Part shown: in pieces, positions 44,545-54,240 of the stretch
How positions within the stretch are numbered: position 1 is the first letter of the stretch
Layout: every line of letters begins with the position of its first letter
From: Microcella flavibacter
GTDB taxonomy: Bacteria; Actinomycetota; Actinomycetes; Actinomycetales; Microbacteriaceae
DNA: 64,000 nt
Direction of reading: 5' to 3'
NCBI RefSeq assembly: GCF_012530535.1
Contig: NZ_CP051299.1
Location: 744,001-808,000 of the forward strand
The notes under the pieces: model-generated
What the model was told of the DNA's origin: nothing
The model's input: only the letters and a program-made list of their open reading frames with translations
The model's database searches: none
Translations under genes and position numbers: made by a program

Positions 44545-45258
44545 GTGGCATGGTTCCGACGGTCCCCGCAGCGGGTGAAAGCGCCCACGCTGACGCCGCG
44601 CGACACCGCCGTGGCCGCCACCCGGGTCGACCTGCACCGCCTCACGCCGCCCGTCGACCAGTACCTCGGGCACTGCGCCGCGCTGCACCTCACCTTCTTC
44701 GAGCAGCTCAGCCACGCGGTCGCCAACGCGCCCCGCATCGCCGATAAGGACGCCCTCACGGTCGTCGCCGGCACGGCCCTGCGCCGCTACGAGGCTCTCG
44801 TCGCCGAGATGGAGCGCCGCAAGCTCGACCGCTCGTCGATCATGGAGCCGCACCTGCACGGCGTGCAGGAGTTCGAGCGCCGCACGATGGGCGCCGACTG
44901 GCACGAGCAGGTCGCGAGCGCCCACGTCACGATCGGGTTCCTCACCGACTTCTGGATGCGCCTCGCCGCCGGCCTGCCGAAGGACGCGCGGGCGAGCGTC
45001 GAGCAGGCGCTGCGCATCGGCGAGCTGGATGCCCCCCTGCACCGCATCGTGCAGCGCGCCATCGCGGCGAACCCCCGGCTGTCCTCCCGGCTCGCGCTCT
45101 GGTGCCGCCGCCTGGTCGGCGACACCATTCTGCAGGCCCGCTCGGCGCTCGCCGTCACGATCGACGGCCGCGACGAGGAGGAGCAGATCGAGCCCGTGCT
45201 CACCGAGCTCATCGCCGAGCACACGCGCCGCATGGACAAGCTGGGGCTGACCGCCTGA
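44545..45258 (+). CDS. Ferritin-like-fold protein (MiaE-like, actinobacterial)
   Basis: 237 residues, mostly helical. HCAALHLTFFEQLSHAVANAPRIADKDALTVVAGTALRRYEALVAEMERR and HEQVASAHVTIGFLTDFWMRLAAGLP resemble the diiron-type four-helix bundle of an actinobacterial family annotated as ferritin-like or tRNA hydroxylase MiaE-like. Candidate ligands (E, ExxxE/H pairs) are present but I cannot confirm a metal site by eye. Leaderless start behind TACAGT. The stop shares one base with the next ATG (TGATG). Confidence 0.75.
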   Translation: MAWFRRSPQRVKAPTLTPRDTAVAATRVDLHRLTPPVDQYLGHCAALHLTFFEQLSHAVANAPRIADKDALTVVAGTALRRYEALVAEMERRKLDRSSIMEPHLHGVQEFERRTMGADWHEQVASAHVTIGFLTDFWMRLAAGLPKDARASVEQALRIGELDAPLHRIVQRAIAANPRLSSRLALWCRRLVGDTILQARSALAVTIDGRDEEEQIEPVLTELIAEHTRRMDKLGLTA

Positions 45259-45575
45259 TGTCGTGGGGAGGGGACGGCCCCCGGCCGATGCAGCCCGAGA
45301 GCGCGCAGGGGCGCGCCGCGCTCATCCTGATCATCGTGTCGATCGCGGCGCGCGCCGTCGTCGGCGTCATCAGCACGCCGCTGCTCGCGATCCTCGGCAG
45401 CGGAGGGTTCGTCGTGCTCCTGCTGCTCAACGCGGCCGCGCTGCTCATCACCGTCGTCGGCGTCGTCATCGCCTGGATCGCGATCGTGAAGCATCGCGAC
45501 CGCTCGATCGTGCTGCTCGTCGTCGCGATCATCGCGAGCGTGCTGACGCTGTTCGCGCTGCCGTCGCTGCTGTAG
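45258..45575 (+). CDS. Small membrane protein with three hydrophobic segments
   Basis: 105 residues. The ATG overlaps the previous stop (TGATG), so it is translationally coupled with the ferritin-fold gene. Hydrophobic segments lie near residues 21-40, 45-75 and 82-105, with a short KHRDR turn between the last two. Family not recognised. Confidence 0.65.
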   Translation: MSWGGDGPRPMQPESAQGRAALILIIVSIAARAVVGVISTPLLAILGSGGFVVLLLLNAAALLITVVGVVIAWIAIVKHRDRSIVLLVVAIIASVLTLFALPSLL

Positions 45576-45605
45576 CACGGCTCCCGGCGCGGGGGCGATC
45601 CGGCT

Positions 45606-45932
45606 CTAGTGGACGGTCGCCGAGCTGGTCGTGACGCGGTCGCGGGCGCCGAGGAGGCGCTGGAGCAGAGCGGCGTCGGCGTCCGCGCGGCGGCGGTGCA
45701 GCATCCAGGCGACGCCGGCGGCGACGGCGGGGCCGATGATCAGGCTCGCGACCCAGATCCAGCCGCCGTCGAAGGTCAGGCCGAGCCACAGCAGCAGCAC
45801 CCACGTGGTGGCGGTGGCGGCGGCGCCGACGATCGTGGTCACGAGGAGCCCGTGGGTGTCACGACCGGGCACGATGTAGCGCACGGCGAGGCCGAGCGCC
45901 GCGCCGATGACCGTGACGAACAGCAGCTCCAT
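45606..45932 (-). CDS. Small membrane protein (GlsB/YeaQ-like size)
   Basis: 108 residues from the ATG at 45932. Three hydrophobic segments: LLFVTVIGAALGLAVRYIV, GLLVTTIVGAAATATTWVLLLWLGL and WIWVASLIIGPAVAAGVAWML. The length, topology and PGRDTHGLLVTTIVG loop resemble GlsB/YeaQ/YmgE transglycosylase-associated proteins, but with an uncertain match. The C-terminus is soluble and charged. It is followed by DUF3107 upstream on the same strand. Confidence 0.6.
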   Translation of the reverse strand: MELLFVTVIGAALGLAVRYIVPGRDTHGLLVTTIVGAAATATTWVLLLWLGLTFDGGWIWVASLIIGPAVAAGVAWMLHRRRADADAALLQRLLGARDRVTTSSATVH

Positions 45933-45948
45933 GGCGGTGCGGCCCGCG

Positions 45949-46170
45949 TCAGCCGACGAAGCCGACGCGGCGCGCCGACTCGGAGCCGATCTCGACGTAG
46001 CCGATGGCCGCGGCGGGCACGATGTACGACTTGCCCTTGTCGTCGCTGAGCGAGAGCACGGAGCCGTCGGCGAGGGCTGCGGCCACCGCCTTCTCGATCT
46101 CGGCGGCGGGCTGCGAGGACTCGAAGGAGAGCTCACGGGGGCTGTTGAGAATGCCGATGCGAATGTCCAC
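45949..46170 (-). CDS. DUF3107 family protein
   Basis: 73 residues. VDIRIGILNSPRELSFESSQPAAEIEKAVAAALADG and YIVPAAAIGYVEIGSESARRVGF match DUF3107, a small protein conserved through actinobacteria and usually found near a UvrD-type helicase gene, as it is here. The GTG at 46170 is preferred over the GTG at 46179 because TACAGT lies 7 bases before it and homologs start at this point. It is divergent from adnA with 126 bases between. Confidence 0.85.
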   Translation of the reverse strand: MDIRIGILNSPRELSFESSQPAAEIEKAVAAALADGSVLSLSDDKGKSYIVPAAAIGYVEIGSESARRVGFVG

Positions 46171-46281
46171 GAGTGTCACTGTACCCCGGCGCCGGAGGCC
46201 GATCCGCGGCGTTCACCGAGAGCGGATCGAGGGCTCGCGCGGCGGCTGCGGCCGGGCGTCGGAGGGATGTCGGCGCACGTC

Positions 46282-46287
46282 GGTACC
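46282..46287 (+). promoter_or_regulatory. Leaderless -10 hexamer of adnA
   Basis: TACCGT, 9 bases before the ATG at 46297 (hexamer to start gap 46288-46296; a GTG at 46288 directly follows). It supports a start at 46297 rather than the upstream ATG at 46267. Confidence 0.35.
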
Positions 46288-46296
46288 GTGATCGCC

Positions 46297-49200
46297 ATGC
46301 CCCCCGCCGAGCCCGCCGCCGCGCTCCCCGCGGTGCCCTCAGCCGCGCTCCCCGCGGTGCTCGCCGCGCCCGCGCTCGACGCGACTCAGCAGGCGGTGGT
46401 GGGTGCCCGGCGCGGGCCCGGCGCGGTCGTGCTCGGCGCTCCCGGCACGGGCAAGACCCGCACGGTGCTTGAGCTCGTCGCCGCCGCGATCCTCGACGAC
46501 GGGCGGCCGCCCGAGAGCGTGCTCGTGCTCACGCCCTCGCGCCGCAGCGCGACGGTGCTGCGCGATCGGGTCGCGCTGCGGCTCGCGCAGGGCGGCGAGG
46601 CCGCGGCGCCCGTGCTGCCCGGGCCGCTCGCGCGGTCGATCGCCTCCTACGCCCACGCGATCGTCACGGCGGATGCCCGGCTCACCGGCCAGGCCGACCC
46701 GCGCCTGCTCTCCGGCGCCGATCAGGACGCCGACCTCGCCGAACTGCTGGCGGGCCACGCGCTCGACGGCACGGGCCCGGCGTGGCCCGATCACCTCGGG
46801 CCGGAGGTGCGGGCGCTCGGCGCGTTCCGCACCGAGCTGCGCGACGCGATCGCCCGGGTGTCGGAGCACGGCTGGAGCACGGATCGGCTGCGGTCGGAGG
46901 GCCGCGCGCACGGCCAGCCCGCGTGGGCGGCCCTCGCCGACCTCGTCGACGAGTACCGCATCGTGCTCGGCGGCGCCCGGGCCGACCAGATCGACCCGGC
47001 CGAGCTCGTGCGCGCCGCGATCGGCCTCGTGCGCGATCCGGCGCCGGGGGCGCCCGCCGTGCCGCGGCTGGTGATCCTCGACGACGCTCACGATGCGACG
47101 CCGAGCGGGTTCGAGCTGCTCGCGGCGCTCGCCGCGCGCGGGGCGACGGTCATCGCGCTCGGCGACCCCGACGTCGCCACGAACACCTTCCGCGGCGCCG
47201 AACCCGATGCCGTGGCCCGGCTCGGCACGCTGCTCGAGACGCGCATCCCGACCCTCGTGCTCGGCACCGCCCACCGGCAGGGGCCCGCGCTGCGGGCGCT
47301 CACCGCGGGGCTCAGCGCGCGCATCGGCACGGCGGCCGCGGGCGGCCAGCGGCGGGCCGTGCCCGGCCGCGGCGCCGACCCGCTCGACGATCCGCACGGC
47401 GAGGCCGATGCACTCGTGCGCTCCGAGGGGGCGCTGCTCGCGGTCGCTGCCCCGAGCCCGGCGCGCGAGCGCTCCCTCGTCGCCGACCTGCTGCGCGAGC
47501 GCCACCTGCTCGATCGCGTGCCGTGGTCGGCGATGGCGGTCGTCGTGCGCACGGGCGCGCAGGTGCCGCTGCTCGCGCGCGCGCTCGCCGCGGCCGAGGT
47601 GCCGGTGCGCACGACCGCGGCCGGCCGACCGCTGCGCGAGCACCCCGCCGCCCGCGCGCTCATCCGCTTCGTCGACGTCGGCACCGGGCGCTCCCCGCTC
47701 GACGCGGAGGCCGCGGCCGAGCTGCTGCTCTCGCCGCTCGGCGGCCTCGACCGCATCGGCCTGCGCCGGCTGCGCCGCGCGCTGCGCGGCGAGGAGCTCG
47801 CCGGCGAGGGCGACCGGGGCGCCGACGAGCTGCTCGTCGAGGCGCTCGCCGCCCCCGACCGGCTCGAGACGATCGACCACCGCACCGCCCGGCGGGCCGC
47901 GCGCGTGGCCCGCACGCTCGCCCGCATCCGCGCCGCGTACGAGGCCGGGTCGACCGTCGACGAGCTGCTCTGGACGGCGTGGGACGACGCCCGGCTCGCC
48001 GCCGAGTGGGCGCGGGCCTCCGCCGGCAGCGGCGTCGTCGCCGCCGAGGCCGACCGCGCGCTCGACGCCGTCGTCGCCGTGTTCACCGCGGCGACGACCA
48101 TCGTCGACACCGTGCCCGAGGCGACCGTCGAGACCTTCCTCGCCCGCGTGCTCGACAGCGACGTCGCCGATGACCTGCTGCAGCCCGTCCGCACCGAGGA
48201 GTCGGTGCTCATCACCACGCCCGCGTCCGCCGCGGGGCTCGAAGTCGACGTGGTCGTCGTCGCCGGGCTCACCGAGGGCGTCTGGCCCAATCTGCGCGTG
48301 CGCGGCACCCTCCTCGGCGCCCCGCTGCTCAGCCGGGTCGCGCGGGGGCTGCCCGTCGCCGACCTCGACGAGCGCCGGCTCGTGCTCGACGACGAGCTGC
48401 GCATGTTCGTGCTCGCCGCCTCCCGCGCGCGCCGCCAGCTCATCGTCACCGCGACGGCGGGCGAGGACGAGCAGCCGAGCGCGCTGTGGGAGCACGTCAG
48501 CCAGGCCGCGGGAGAGCCGGCCGCCGGCTCGACCCGGCGCGGCCGACCCCGCTCGCTGCGGCGGCTCGTCGGCCAGCTGCGGCGCATCCTCACCGACCCC
48601 GCCTCGAGCGAGACGGCGCGCGCCGAGGCCGCCGTCGCCCTGCGCCGGCTCGCCGACGAGGGGGTCGCCGGGGCGAGCCCCGACGAGTGGTGGGGGCTGC
48701 TCGAGCCCTCGACCACGGCGCCGCTCTTCACCGACGACGAGCACGTGACCCTCTCGCCGTCGAAGCTCGAGGCGATCGAGACCTCGCCGCTGGACTGGTT
48801 CCTCGACCGGATCGCCCCCGAGGAGACGAGCGCCGTCATGGGCATCGGCACGATCGTGCACGGCGCGATGGAGACCCTCGACGATCCCGACGTCGACGCG
48901 GTCTGGGCCGCGATCGAGGCGCGCTGGGCCGAGCTCGTCTTCGAGTCGCCCTGGCTCGCCGCGCAGCAGCGCCGGCTCGCGCGCCGCTACGCCGAGGGCG
49001 TCGCCGAGTACCTGCGTGACGCCGCGATCGAGGGGCGCGAGCGCGTCGCCGCGGAGGAGCGCTTCGCCGTGCTCGTCGACCGTGCCCGGCTGAGCGGCAG
49101 CGTCGACCGCATCGAGCGCTCCGTCGACGGCGGGGTGCGCATCATCGACTTGAAGACCGGCCGCCCCGTCACCGACGCCGGGGCGAAGGCCAACGCGCAG

Positions 49201-49509
49201 CTCGGCGCGTACCAGCTCGCCTACGCCGACGGCGCCTTCGACGAGCTGCTCGACCCCCTCGGCCCGCACCACGCCGAGGGCGCTCGACTGCTGTTCGTGC
49301 GCGAGGGCGTGCGCGGCAAGAACTACCGCGAGGCGACGCAGCCGGTGCTCGACGAGGAGGGGCTCGAGGCGTTCCGACTGCGGCTGCGGCAGGCCGTGGC
49401 GGCCGTCGCGGTGGCGGAGCTCTCCGGCCCCCGCGCCATCGGGCGATTCGACTTCGCGGCACTGCGGCATCGGCTGCACCGCGTGCCGCCGATCACGGGG
49501 GAGCGATGA
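46297..49509 (+). CDS. adnA: AdnA-type ATP-dependent helicase-nuclease subunit
   Basis: 1070 residues from the ATG at 46297; ATG 46267 and GTG 46288 are alternatives. A UvrD-like motor has Walker A GAPGTGKTRT. Walker B reads LVILDDAHD where active UvrD motors have DE-x-QD, as expected for a weakened AdnA motor. A C-terminal RecB-like nuclease domain follows, with SPSKLEAIETSPLDWFLDR and IIDLKTGRPV (Asp-x-Lys). With AdnB it resects double-strand breaks in place of RecBCD or AddAB. The stop overlaps the adnB start (ATGA). Confidence 0.9.
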   Translation: MPPAEPAAALPAVPSAALPAVLAAPALDATQQAVVGARRGPGAVVLGAPGTGKTRTVLELVAAAILDDGRPPESVLVLTPSRRSATVLRDRVALRLAQGGEAAAPVLPGPLARSIASYAHAIVTADARLTGQADPRLLSGADQDADLAELLAGHALDGTGPAWPDHLGPEVRALGAFRTELRDAIARVSEHGWSTDRLRSEGRAHGQPAWAALADLVDEYRIVLGGARADQIDPAELVRAAIGLVRDPAPGAPAVPRLVILDDAHDATPSGFELLAALAARGATVIALGDPDVATNTFRGAEPDAVARLGTLLETRIPTLVLGTAHRQGPALRALTAGLSARIGTAAAGGQRRAVPGRGADPLDDPHGEADALVRSEGALLAVAAPSPARERSLVADLLRERHLLDRVPWSAMAVVVRTGAQVPLLARALAAAEVPVRTTAAGRPLREHPAARALIRFVDVGTGRSPLDAEAAAELLLSPLGGLDRIGLRRLRRALRGEELAGEGDRGADELLVEALAAPDRLETIDHRTARRAARVARTLARIRAAYEAGSTVDELLWTAWDDARLAAEWARASAGSGVVAAEADRALDAVVAVFTAATTIVDTVPEATVETFLARVLDSDVADDLLQPVRTEESVLITTPASAAGLEVDVVVVAGLTEGVWPNLRVRGTLLGAPLLSRVARGLPVADLDERRLVLDDELRMFVLAASRARRQLIVTATAGEDEQPSALWEHVSQAAGEPAAGSTRRGRPRSLRRLVGQLRRILTDPASSETARAEAAVALRRLADEGVAGASPDEWWGLLEPSTTAPLFTDDEHVTLSPSKLEAIETSPLDWFLDRIAPEETSAVMGIGTIVHGAMETLDDPDVDAVWAAIEARWAELVFESPWLAAQQRRLARRYAEGVAEYLRDAAIEGRERVAAEERFAVLVDRARLSGSVDRIERSVDGGVRIIDLKTGRPVTDAGAKANAQLGAYQLAYADGAFDELLDPLGPHHAEGARLLFVREGVRGKNYREATQPVLDEEGLEAFRLRLRQAVAAVAVAELSGPRAIGRFDFAALRHRLHRVPPITGER

Positions 49510-52500
49510 GCGCGCGGGCGGGCATCCCGCCGCGCCCGGGGCGGATGCCCCGCATCAGCGCCGACGCGATCGCCGACGCCGTCGGGCAGCACCGCCCGAC
49601 GCCCGAGCAGCGCGCGGTCATCGAGGCTCCCCTCGAACCCGCCCTCGTCGTCGCCGGCGCCGGCTCGGGCAAGACCGAGACGATGGCCGCGCGCGTGCTG
49701 TGGCTCGTCGCCAACGAGTTCGTGCGGCCCGACGAGGTGCTCGGCCTCACCTTCACCCGAAAGGCCGCGGGCGAGCTCGCGCACCGCATCCGCTCGCGGC
49801 TCGACGCGCTCGGTCGCAGCCCGCTGATGGCACGGGGCGACGGCGCGCCGCCGCTCGTCGACGCCTTCACCCAGCCCGCGGTGAGCACCTACAACGCCTT
49901 CGCCTCCACCCTCTACCGCGACCACGCCGTGCTCATCGGGCGCGACCCGGAGGGCGTCGTGCTCGGCGAGGCGAGCGCGTGGCAGCTCGCGCGCGAGATC
50001 GTGACGAGCAGCACCGACGACCGGCTCGGCGCGCTCGACAAGCCCGTCGACCGCATCACCCGCGCCGTGCTCGGCCTGGCGCACGGACTCGCCGAGCACG
50101 TCGCCGACCTCGACGACCTGCGCGCTCTCGCCCGCGAGGTGGCGGGGCTCGCCGAGCTGCCGCCCGGCGGCCGCGGGGCCTACGCCGACGTCGAGAAGCT
50201 CGCGGCCGAGATCGGCGCGAGCCTGCCCGTGGCCGACCTCGTCGAGCGGTTCCAGCGGCTCAAGCAGCGCGACGGACTCGTCGAGTTCGCCGACCAGGTG
50301 GGGCTCGCGCTCGAGATCGTGCAGCGCCACGACGGCGTCGGGCACGGGCTGCGCGAGCGGTACCGCGTCGTGCTGCTCGACGAGTACCAGGACACGAACG
50401 TCGCCCAGACGCGCCTGCTCTCCGCGCTCTTCGGCGGCACGCCCGTCATGGCCGTCGGCGACCCGCACCAGTCCATCTACGGCTGGCGCGGTGCGAGCGC
50501 CTCCAACCTCGACGACTTCGCGCGGCGCTTCGCCGTCGGCGCCGCCGAACCGTCCGGGGCGGGGGATGCTCCGCCGCCGGCGTCCGCCGGTGCAGGGTCC
50601 GCCGGCGCCGCGTCCGCCGGCACACCGTCCGCCGGCACGGCGCCCAGCGTCGCCCGGTACTCCCTGAGCACCTCGTGGCGCAACGGCACGCGCATCCTCG
50701 ACGTCGCGAACGCGCTCGTCGAGCCGCTCAGCGCGCGGGCCGGGGTGGTCGGCGGGGCCGCGGTCGCGCGGCTCGCGGCCGGGCCGACCGCGAGCGAGCA
50801 TCCCGTGGACCTCGCCTGGCTCGAGCACGTCGAGGACGAGGCCGACGCGGTCGCCCGCTGGTTCGCGGCCCGGCTCGCCGAGGGCGCGATCGGCGCCGCC
50901 CCCGGCGCGGTCGACGCCGAGGGCCGCCCGCTACGGCCGAGCGCCGCCCTGCTCATGCGCAACCGCTCGACGCAGCCGGTGTTCCTCGCGGCGCTGCGGC
51001 GTCACGAGGTGCCGGTGCACGTGCTCGGCATCGGCGGGCTGCTGGAGGAGCCCGAGATCGCCGACCTCGTCAGCGCGCTCTCCGTCGTCGCCGACCCCTC
51101 CTCGGGCACCGAGCTCGTGCGGCTGCTCGCCGGGCCGCGCTGGCGCATCGGGCTCGCCGACCTCGAGGGGCTGCGCGGCATCGCCTCCTGGCTGCGCGAG
51201 CGCGACCTCTCGCAGCGGCGGTTCTCCGACGAGGTCGTCGCGCGCATGCGCGACTCGGTCGCCCCCTCCGAGGGTCTGTCGATCGTCGACGCGCTCGACT
51301 TCGTCGCCACCGCGCGCGAGGGGCACAGCCAGCTCGAGCGCTTCAGCGCGGCCGGCCGCGCGCGGCTGCGCGAGGCCGGGGCGCTCTTCGCCCGGCTGCG
51401 CACCCGCACGGCCCTCGCCCTGCCCGACCTCGTCGCGGCCGTCGAGCACGAGCTGCAGCTCGACATCGAGGTCGTCGCCAACCCAGCCCGCGTGCTGCGC
51501 GAGGCCCCGCGCGAGGCGTTCCTCGACGCGCTCGACGGCTACCTCGGGCTCGCCGAGCAGGCGACGCTCGCGGGGTTCCTCGGCTGGCTGCGCGAGGCCG
51601 AGTGGCGCGACAACCTCTCGCCCCGCAGCGAGGAGCCCGAGCCCGGCACCGTGCAGGTGCTCACCGTGCACGGCTCGAAGGGGCTCGAGTGGGATCACGT
51701 CGTCGTTCCGCGCGTCGTCGCCGACGAGCTGCCGTCGAAGCCGCTCGGCGGCACCACCGGCTGGCTCAGCCTCGGGGTGCTGCCGTATCCGCTGCGCGGC
51801 GATGCCGACGAGCTGCCGCACTTCGACTGGCGCGGCGCGGAGACGCGCAAGGAGCTGCTCGAGCGGCGCGACGACTTCACGGCCGCGGTCGGGGTGCACC
51901 TCGAGAAGGAGGAGCGCCGGCTCGCCTACGTCGCCGTCACGCGCGCCCGCCATCGCCTGCTGCTGACCGGCTCGTTCTGGTCGCGGCAGACCAAGGCGCG
52001 GGGGCCGAGCCCGTTCCTGCTGCCGCTGCTCGAGCGAGGCATCCTGTCGCCGGCGCCCCCGGAGGCGCCCGAGAACGAGACGAACCCGCTCGTCGTCGAC
52101 GAGGGCGATGAGGCGTGGTGGCCGGGCGACCCCTTCGGCTCCGACCCGAAGACGAGCCGTCGCGTGCGCGTGCTGCGCGGCGCCGACCGCGTGCGCGCTG
52201 CCGACGCGAGCCGGGGCAGCGTCTGGGACGACGACATCACCCTGCTGCTCGCCGAGCGCGCCGCGCGCGAGAGTCGGGCGGGGCGCGTGCGCATCCCGGC
52301 CCGGGTGCCCGCCTCGGCCGTGAAGGACTTCGTCACCGAGCCGGAGGCGACGGCCGAGCGGCTGCGCCGCCCGCTGCCGCAGCGGCCGTACCGGGCGACC
52401 CGGCTCGGCACGATCTTCCACCGCTGGGTCGAGCAGACCTACGGGCTCGCGACCGCCGCCGAGGCGATCGACGGGCTCACCCTCGACCTCGACGCGCTCG

Positions 52501-52931
52501 AGGAGGGCGGCGGCGAGGCCGTCGAGCGCGAGCGGCTCGAGCAGCTGCAGCAGACCTTCGCGGCCTCGCCGTGGGCCCACCGCACGCCGCTCGACGTGGA
52601 GCGCGAGCTGCACCTCGTCATGGAGGGGCGCATCCTCGTCTGCAAGATCGACGCCGTCTACGCGGTGGACGGCGCTGCCGACCGCGTCGAGATCGTGGAC
52701 TGGAAGACCGGGCGCGCCCCCCGCGACGCCGACGACCGCCGGGCGAAGGAGCTGCAGCTCGCCCTCTACCGGCTCGCCTACGCGCGCTGGCGCGGCCTGC
52801 CCCTCGAGAGTGTCGACGCGGTCTTCTACTTCGTCGCCGACGACGAGGTGCTGCGCCCGACCGCGCTGCCCGACGAGGCCGAGCTGCGGCGGCTGTGGCG
52901 CGCGTCGATCGGCCCGGCCGGAGCGGGCTAG
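49506..52931 (+). CDS. adnB: AdnB-type ATP-dependent helicase-nuclease subunit
   Basis: 1141 residues. The UvrD-family motor is complete: Walker A GAGSGKTETMAARVLWLVAN, FTRKAAGELAHRI, Walker B VVLLDEYQDTN, GDPHQSIYGWRGAS, TVHGSKGLEWDHVVVP and YVAVTRARHRLLLTG. The C-terminal nuclease domain has RLGTIFHRWVEQ and VEIVDWKTGRAP. In mycobacteria AdnB is the lead motor. A low-complexity Ala/Ser/Gly/Pro insert (about residues 345-375) sits between motor motifs. The ATG overlaps the adnA stop. The stop overlaps the convergent reductase gene by a few bases. Confidence 0.94.
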   Translation: MSARAGIPPRPGRMPRISADAIADAVGQHRPTPEQRAVIEAPLEPALVVAGAGSGKTETMAARVLWLVANEFVRPDEVLGLTFTRKAAGELAHRIRSRLDALGRSPLMARGDGAPPLVDAFTQPAVSTYNAFASTLYRDHAVLIGRDPEGVVLGEASAWQLAREIVTSSTDDRLGALDKPVDRITRAVLGLAHGLAEHVADLDDLRALAREVAGLAELPPGGRGAYADVEKLAAEIGASLPVADLVERFQRLKQRDGLVEFADQVGLALEIVQRHDGVGHGLRERYRVVLLDEYQDTNVAQTRLLSALFGGTPVMAVGDPHQSIYGWRGASASNLDDFARRFAVGAAEPSGAGDAPPPASAGAGSAGAASAGTPSAGTAPSVARYSLSTSWRNGTRILDVANALVEPLSARAGVVGGAAVARLAAGPTASEHPVDLAWLEHVEDEADAVARWFAARLAEGAIGAAPGAVDAEGRPLRPSAALLMRNRSTQPVFLAALRRHEVPVHVLGIGGLLEEPEIADLVSALSVVADPSSGTELVRLLAGPRWRIGLADLEGLRGIASWLRERDLSQRRFSDEVVARMRDSVAPSEGLSIVDALDFVATAREGHSQLERFSAAGRARLREAGALFARLRTRTALALPDLVAAVEHELQLDIEVVANPARVLREAPREAFLDALDGYLGLAEQATLAGFLGWLREAEWRDNLSPRSEEPEPGTVQVLTVHGSKGLEWDHVVVPRVVADELPSKPLGGTTGWLSLGVLPYPLRGDADELPHFDWRGAETRKELLERRDDFTAAVGVHLEKEERRLAYVAVTRARHRLLLTGSFWSRQTKARGPSPFLLPLLERGILSPAPPEAPENETNPLVVDEGDEAWWPGDPFGSDPKTSRRVRVLRGADRVRAADASRGSVWDDDITLLLAERAARESRAGRVRIPARVPASAVKDFVTEPEATAERLRRPLPQRPYRATRLGTIFHRWVEQTYGLATAAEAIDGLTLDLDALEEGGGEAVERERLEQLQQTFAASPWAHRTPLDVERELHLVMEGRILVCKIDAVYAVDGAADRVEIVDWKTGRAPRDADDRRAKELQLALYRLAYARWRGLPLESVDAVFYFVADDEVLRPTALPDEAELRRLWRASIGPAGAG

Positions 52932-54238
52932 GGGGCCGGGGCGCTAGCGGCCGGAGAGGCGGACGGTGCGGATGCCGCCGGTGCCGTTCCTGCGGGCGCC
53001 GCCGAGGCCGCGAACCGCGACCGGTACGACTGCACGACCGAGCGCATCCCGAGCCCGCACACCCCGACGAGCTGATCGCCCCGGAAGTACTCCACGACCC
53101 CCTCGTCGTCGAGCGCGCCGGCGACGAGCTCGCTGCGGTCGGCGAGATAGGTCATGCCGAAGGCGAGCAGGTGCATGTCGTACTGGTCGCTCCAGAACGA
53201 GGGCAGCGGGGCGAACGGCCGCGTTGCGACCTCGGCCGCGACCGCGGGATCGCCCGCGAGCTGCGCCGCGAGAACCTGGCCCGCCCGCTTGCCGGTCTCG
53301 GTGGGCAGGTTCCAGTGCTCGACGCGGCGGGGCACCTCGTCGAACAGCGGGTTGGCGTAGCGCGCCACATCGCCCGCGGCGAGCACGTGCGGCAGGGCGG
53401 CGGCCTCCGTCGTGATCGCCTGCAGGGCGCCGTTCACGAGCACGCCGTCGGCGACGTCGAGCCCCGAACCGGTCAGCCACTCCGTGTTCGGATCGCTGCC
53501 CACTGCGACGACGAGCACATCGCACTCGAGCATCACGCCGGTGTCGAGCACGACCCGCTCGACGTCGGGGTCTCCGACGAGCGAGAACAGCGAGGCGCGG
53601 GGGAAGAAGGTCACCCCGTTCGCCTGATGCCGGCGCAGCACCTCGGCGCCGAGCAGCGGGCCCACCGCGCGCTCGAGCGGGATCGCGCTCTGCGAGACGA
53701 TCGACACCCGGCAGCCGCGCTTCGCCGCCGTCGCGGCGATCTCGCACCCGATGAAGCCCGAGCCGAGGATGACGACGTTCGCGCCCGGCCGTAGGGCGTC
53801 CCGCAGGCCGACCGCGTCGTCGACCGTGCGCAGGCGGTGGATGCCGCCGAGGCCGTGCGAGTCGATCGGCAGCGGCTTCGGCCGCAGTCCGGTCGCGATC
53901 ACGAGCCCGTCGAACGCGTGGACGGCGCCCGTGTCGTCGGTGACGGTGCGGGCGTGCGGGTCGAGCGCGGTCGCGTGGCGGCCGAGCATCCATTCGACCT
54001 CGCCGAGGCTGGCCCGCAGGGGGAAGGCGACGTCCGCGTGCCCCTGGCCCTCGGTCGACAGCAGCTCCTTCGAGAGCGGCGGGCGGTTGTACGGGGCGTG
54101 CTGCTCGGCCCCGAGCACGCGGATCGGCCCGGTGAACCCGTGCCGGCGCAGCGACTCGGCCGAGCGCAGGCCGGCCATGGACGCGCCGACGATGAGCGCG
54201 CCGGCGCCGGTGGCCGGCAGCGCCTCGGTGGCCGCCAT
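52928..54238 (-). CDS. FAD-dependent ferredoxin reductase
   Basis: 436 residues. Dinucleotide-binding motifs are LIVGASMAGLRSAESLRRHG (FAD) and VVILGSGFIGCEIAATAAKRG (NAD(P)H), plus the HVLAAGDVARY FAD motif. It belongs to the putidaredoxin-reductase/Rhodococcus ThcD type with a C-terminal reductase domain. It should pass electrons from NAD(P)H to the [3Fe-4S] ferredoxin encoded two bases upstream. The C-terminal 25 residues are Ala/Pro/Ser-rich. It is the last gene of the minus-strand aromatic operon. Confidence 0.9.
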   Translation of the reverse strand: MAATEALPATGAGALIVGASMAGLRSAESLRRHGFTGPIRVLGAEQHAPYNRPPLSKELLSTEGQGHADVAFPLRASLGEVEWMLGRHATALDPHARTVTDDTGAVHAFDGLVIATGLRPKPLPIDSHGLGGIHRLRTVDDAVGLRDALRPGANVVILGSGFIGCEIAATAAKRGCRVSIVSQSAIPLERAVGPLLGAEVLRRHQANGVTFFPRASLFSLVGDPDVERVVLDTGVMLECDVLVVAVGSDPNTEWLTGSGLDVADGVLVNGALQAITTEAAALPHVLAAGDVARYANPLFDEVPRRVEHWNLPTETGKRAGQVLAAQLAGDPAVAAEVATRPFAPLPSFWSDQYDMHLLAFGMTYLADRSELVAGALDDEGVVEYFRGDQLVGVCGLGMRSVVQSYRSRFAASAAPAGTAPAASAPSASPAASAPAP

Positions 54239-54240
54239 CG

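Noticed and set aside
46339-49479. 1046-codon minus-strand open frame over adnA
   Set aside because: Shadow of adnA; composition is repetitive Arg/Gly/Glu and no domain is visible.
50570-50645. GTCCGCCGGC-type repeats within adnB as a possible CRISPR-like or tandem array
   Set aside because: They encode a low-complexity Ala/Ser/Gly/Pro stretch in frame within AdnB; spacing and length do not fit a CRISPR array.
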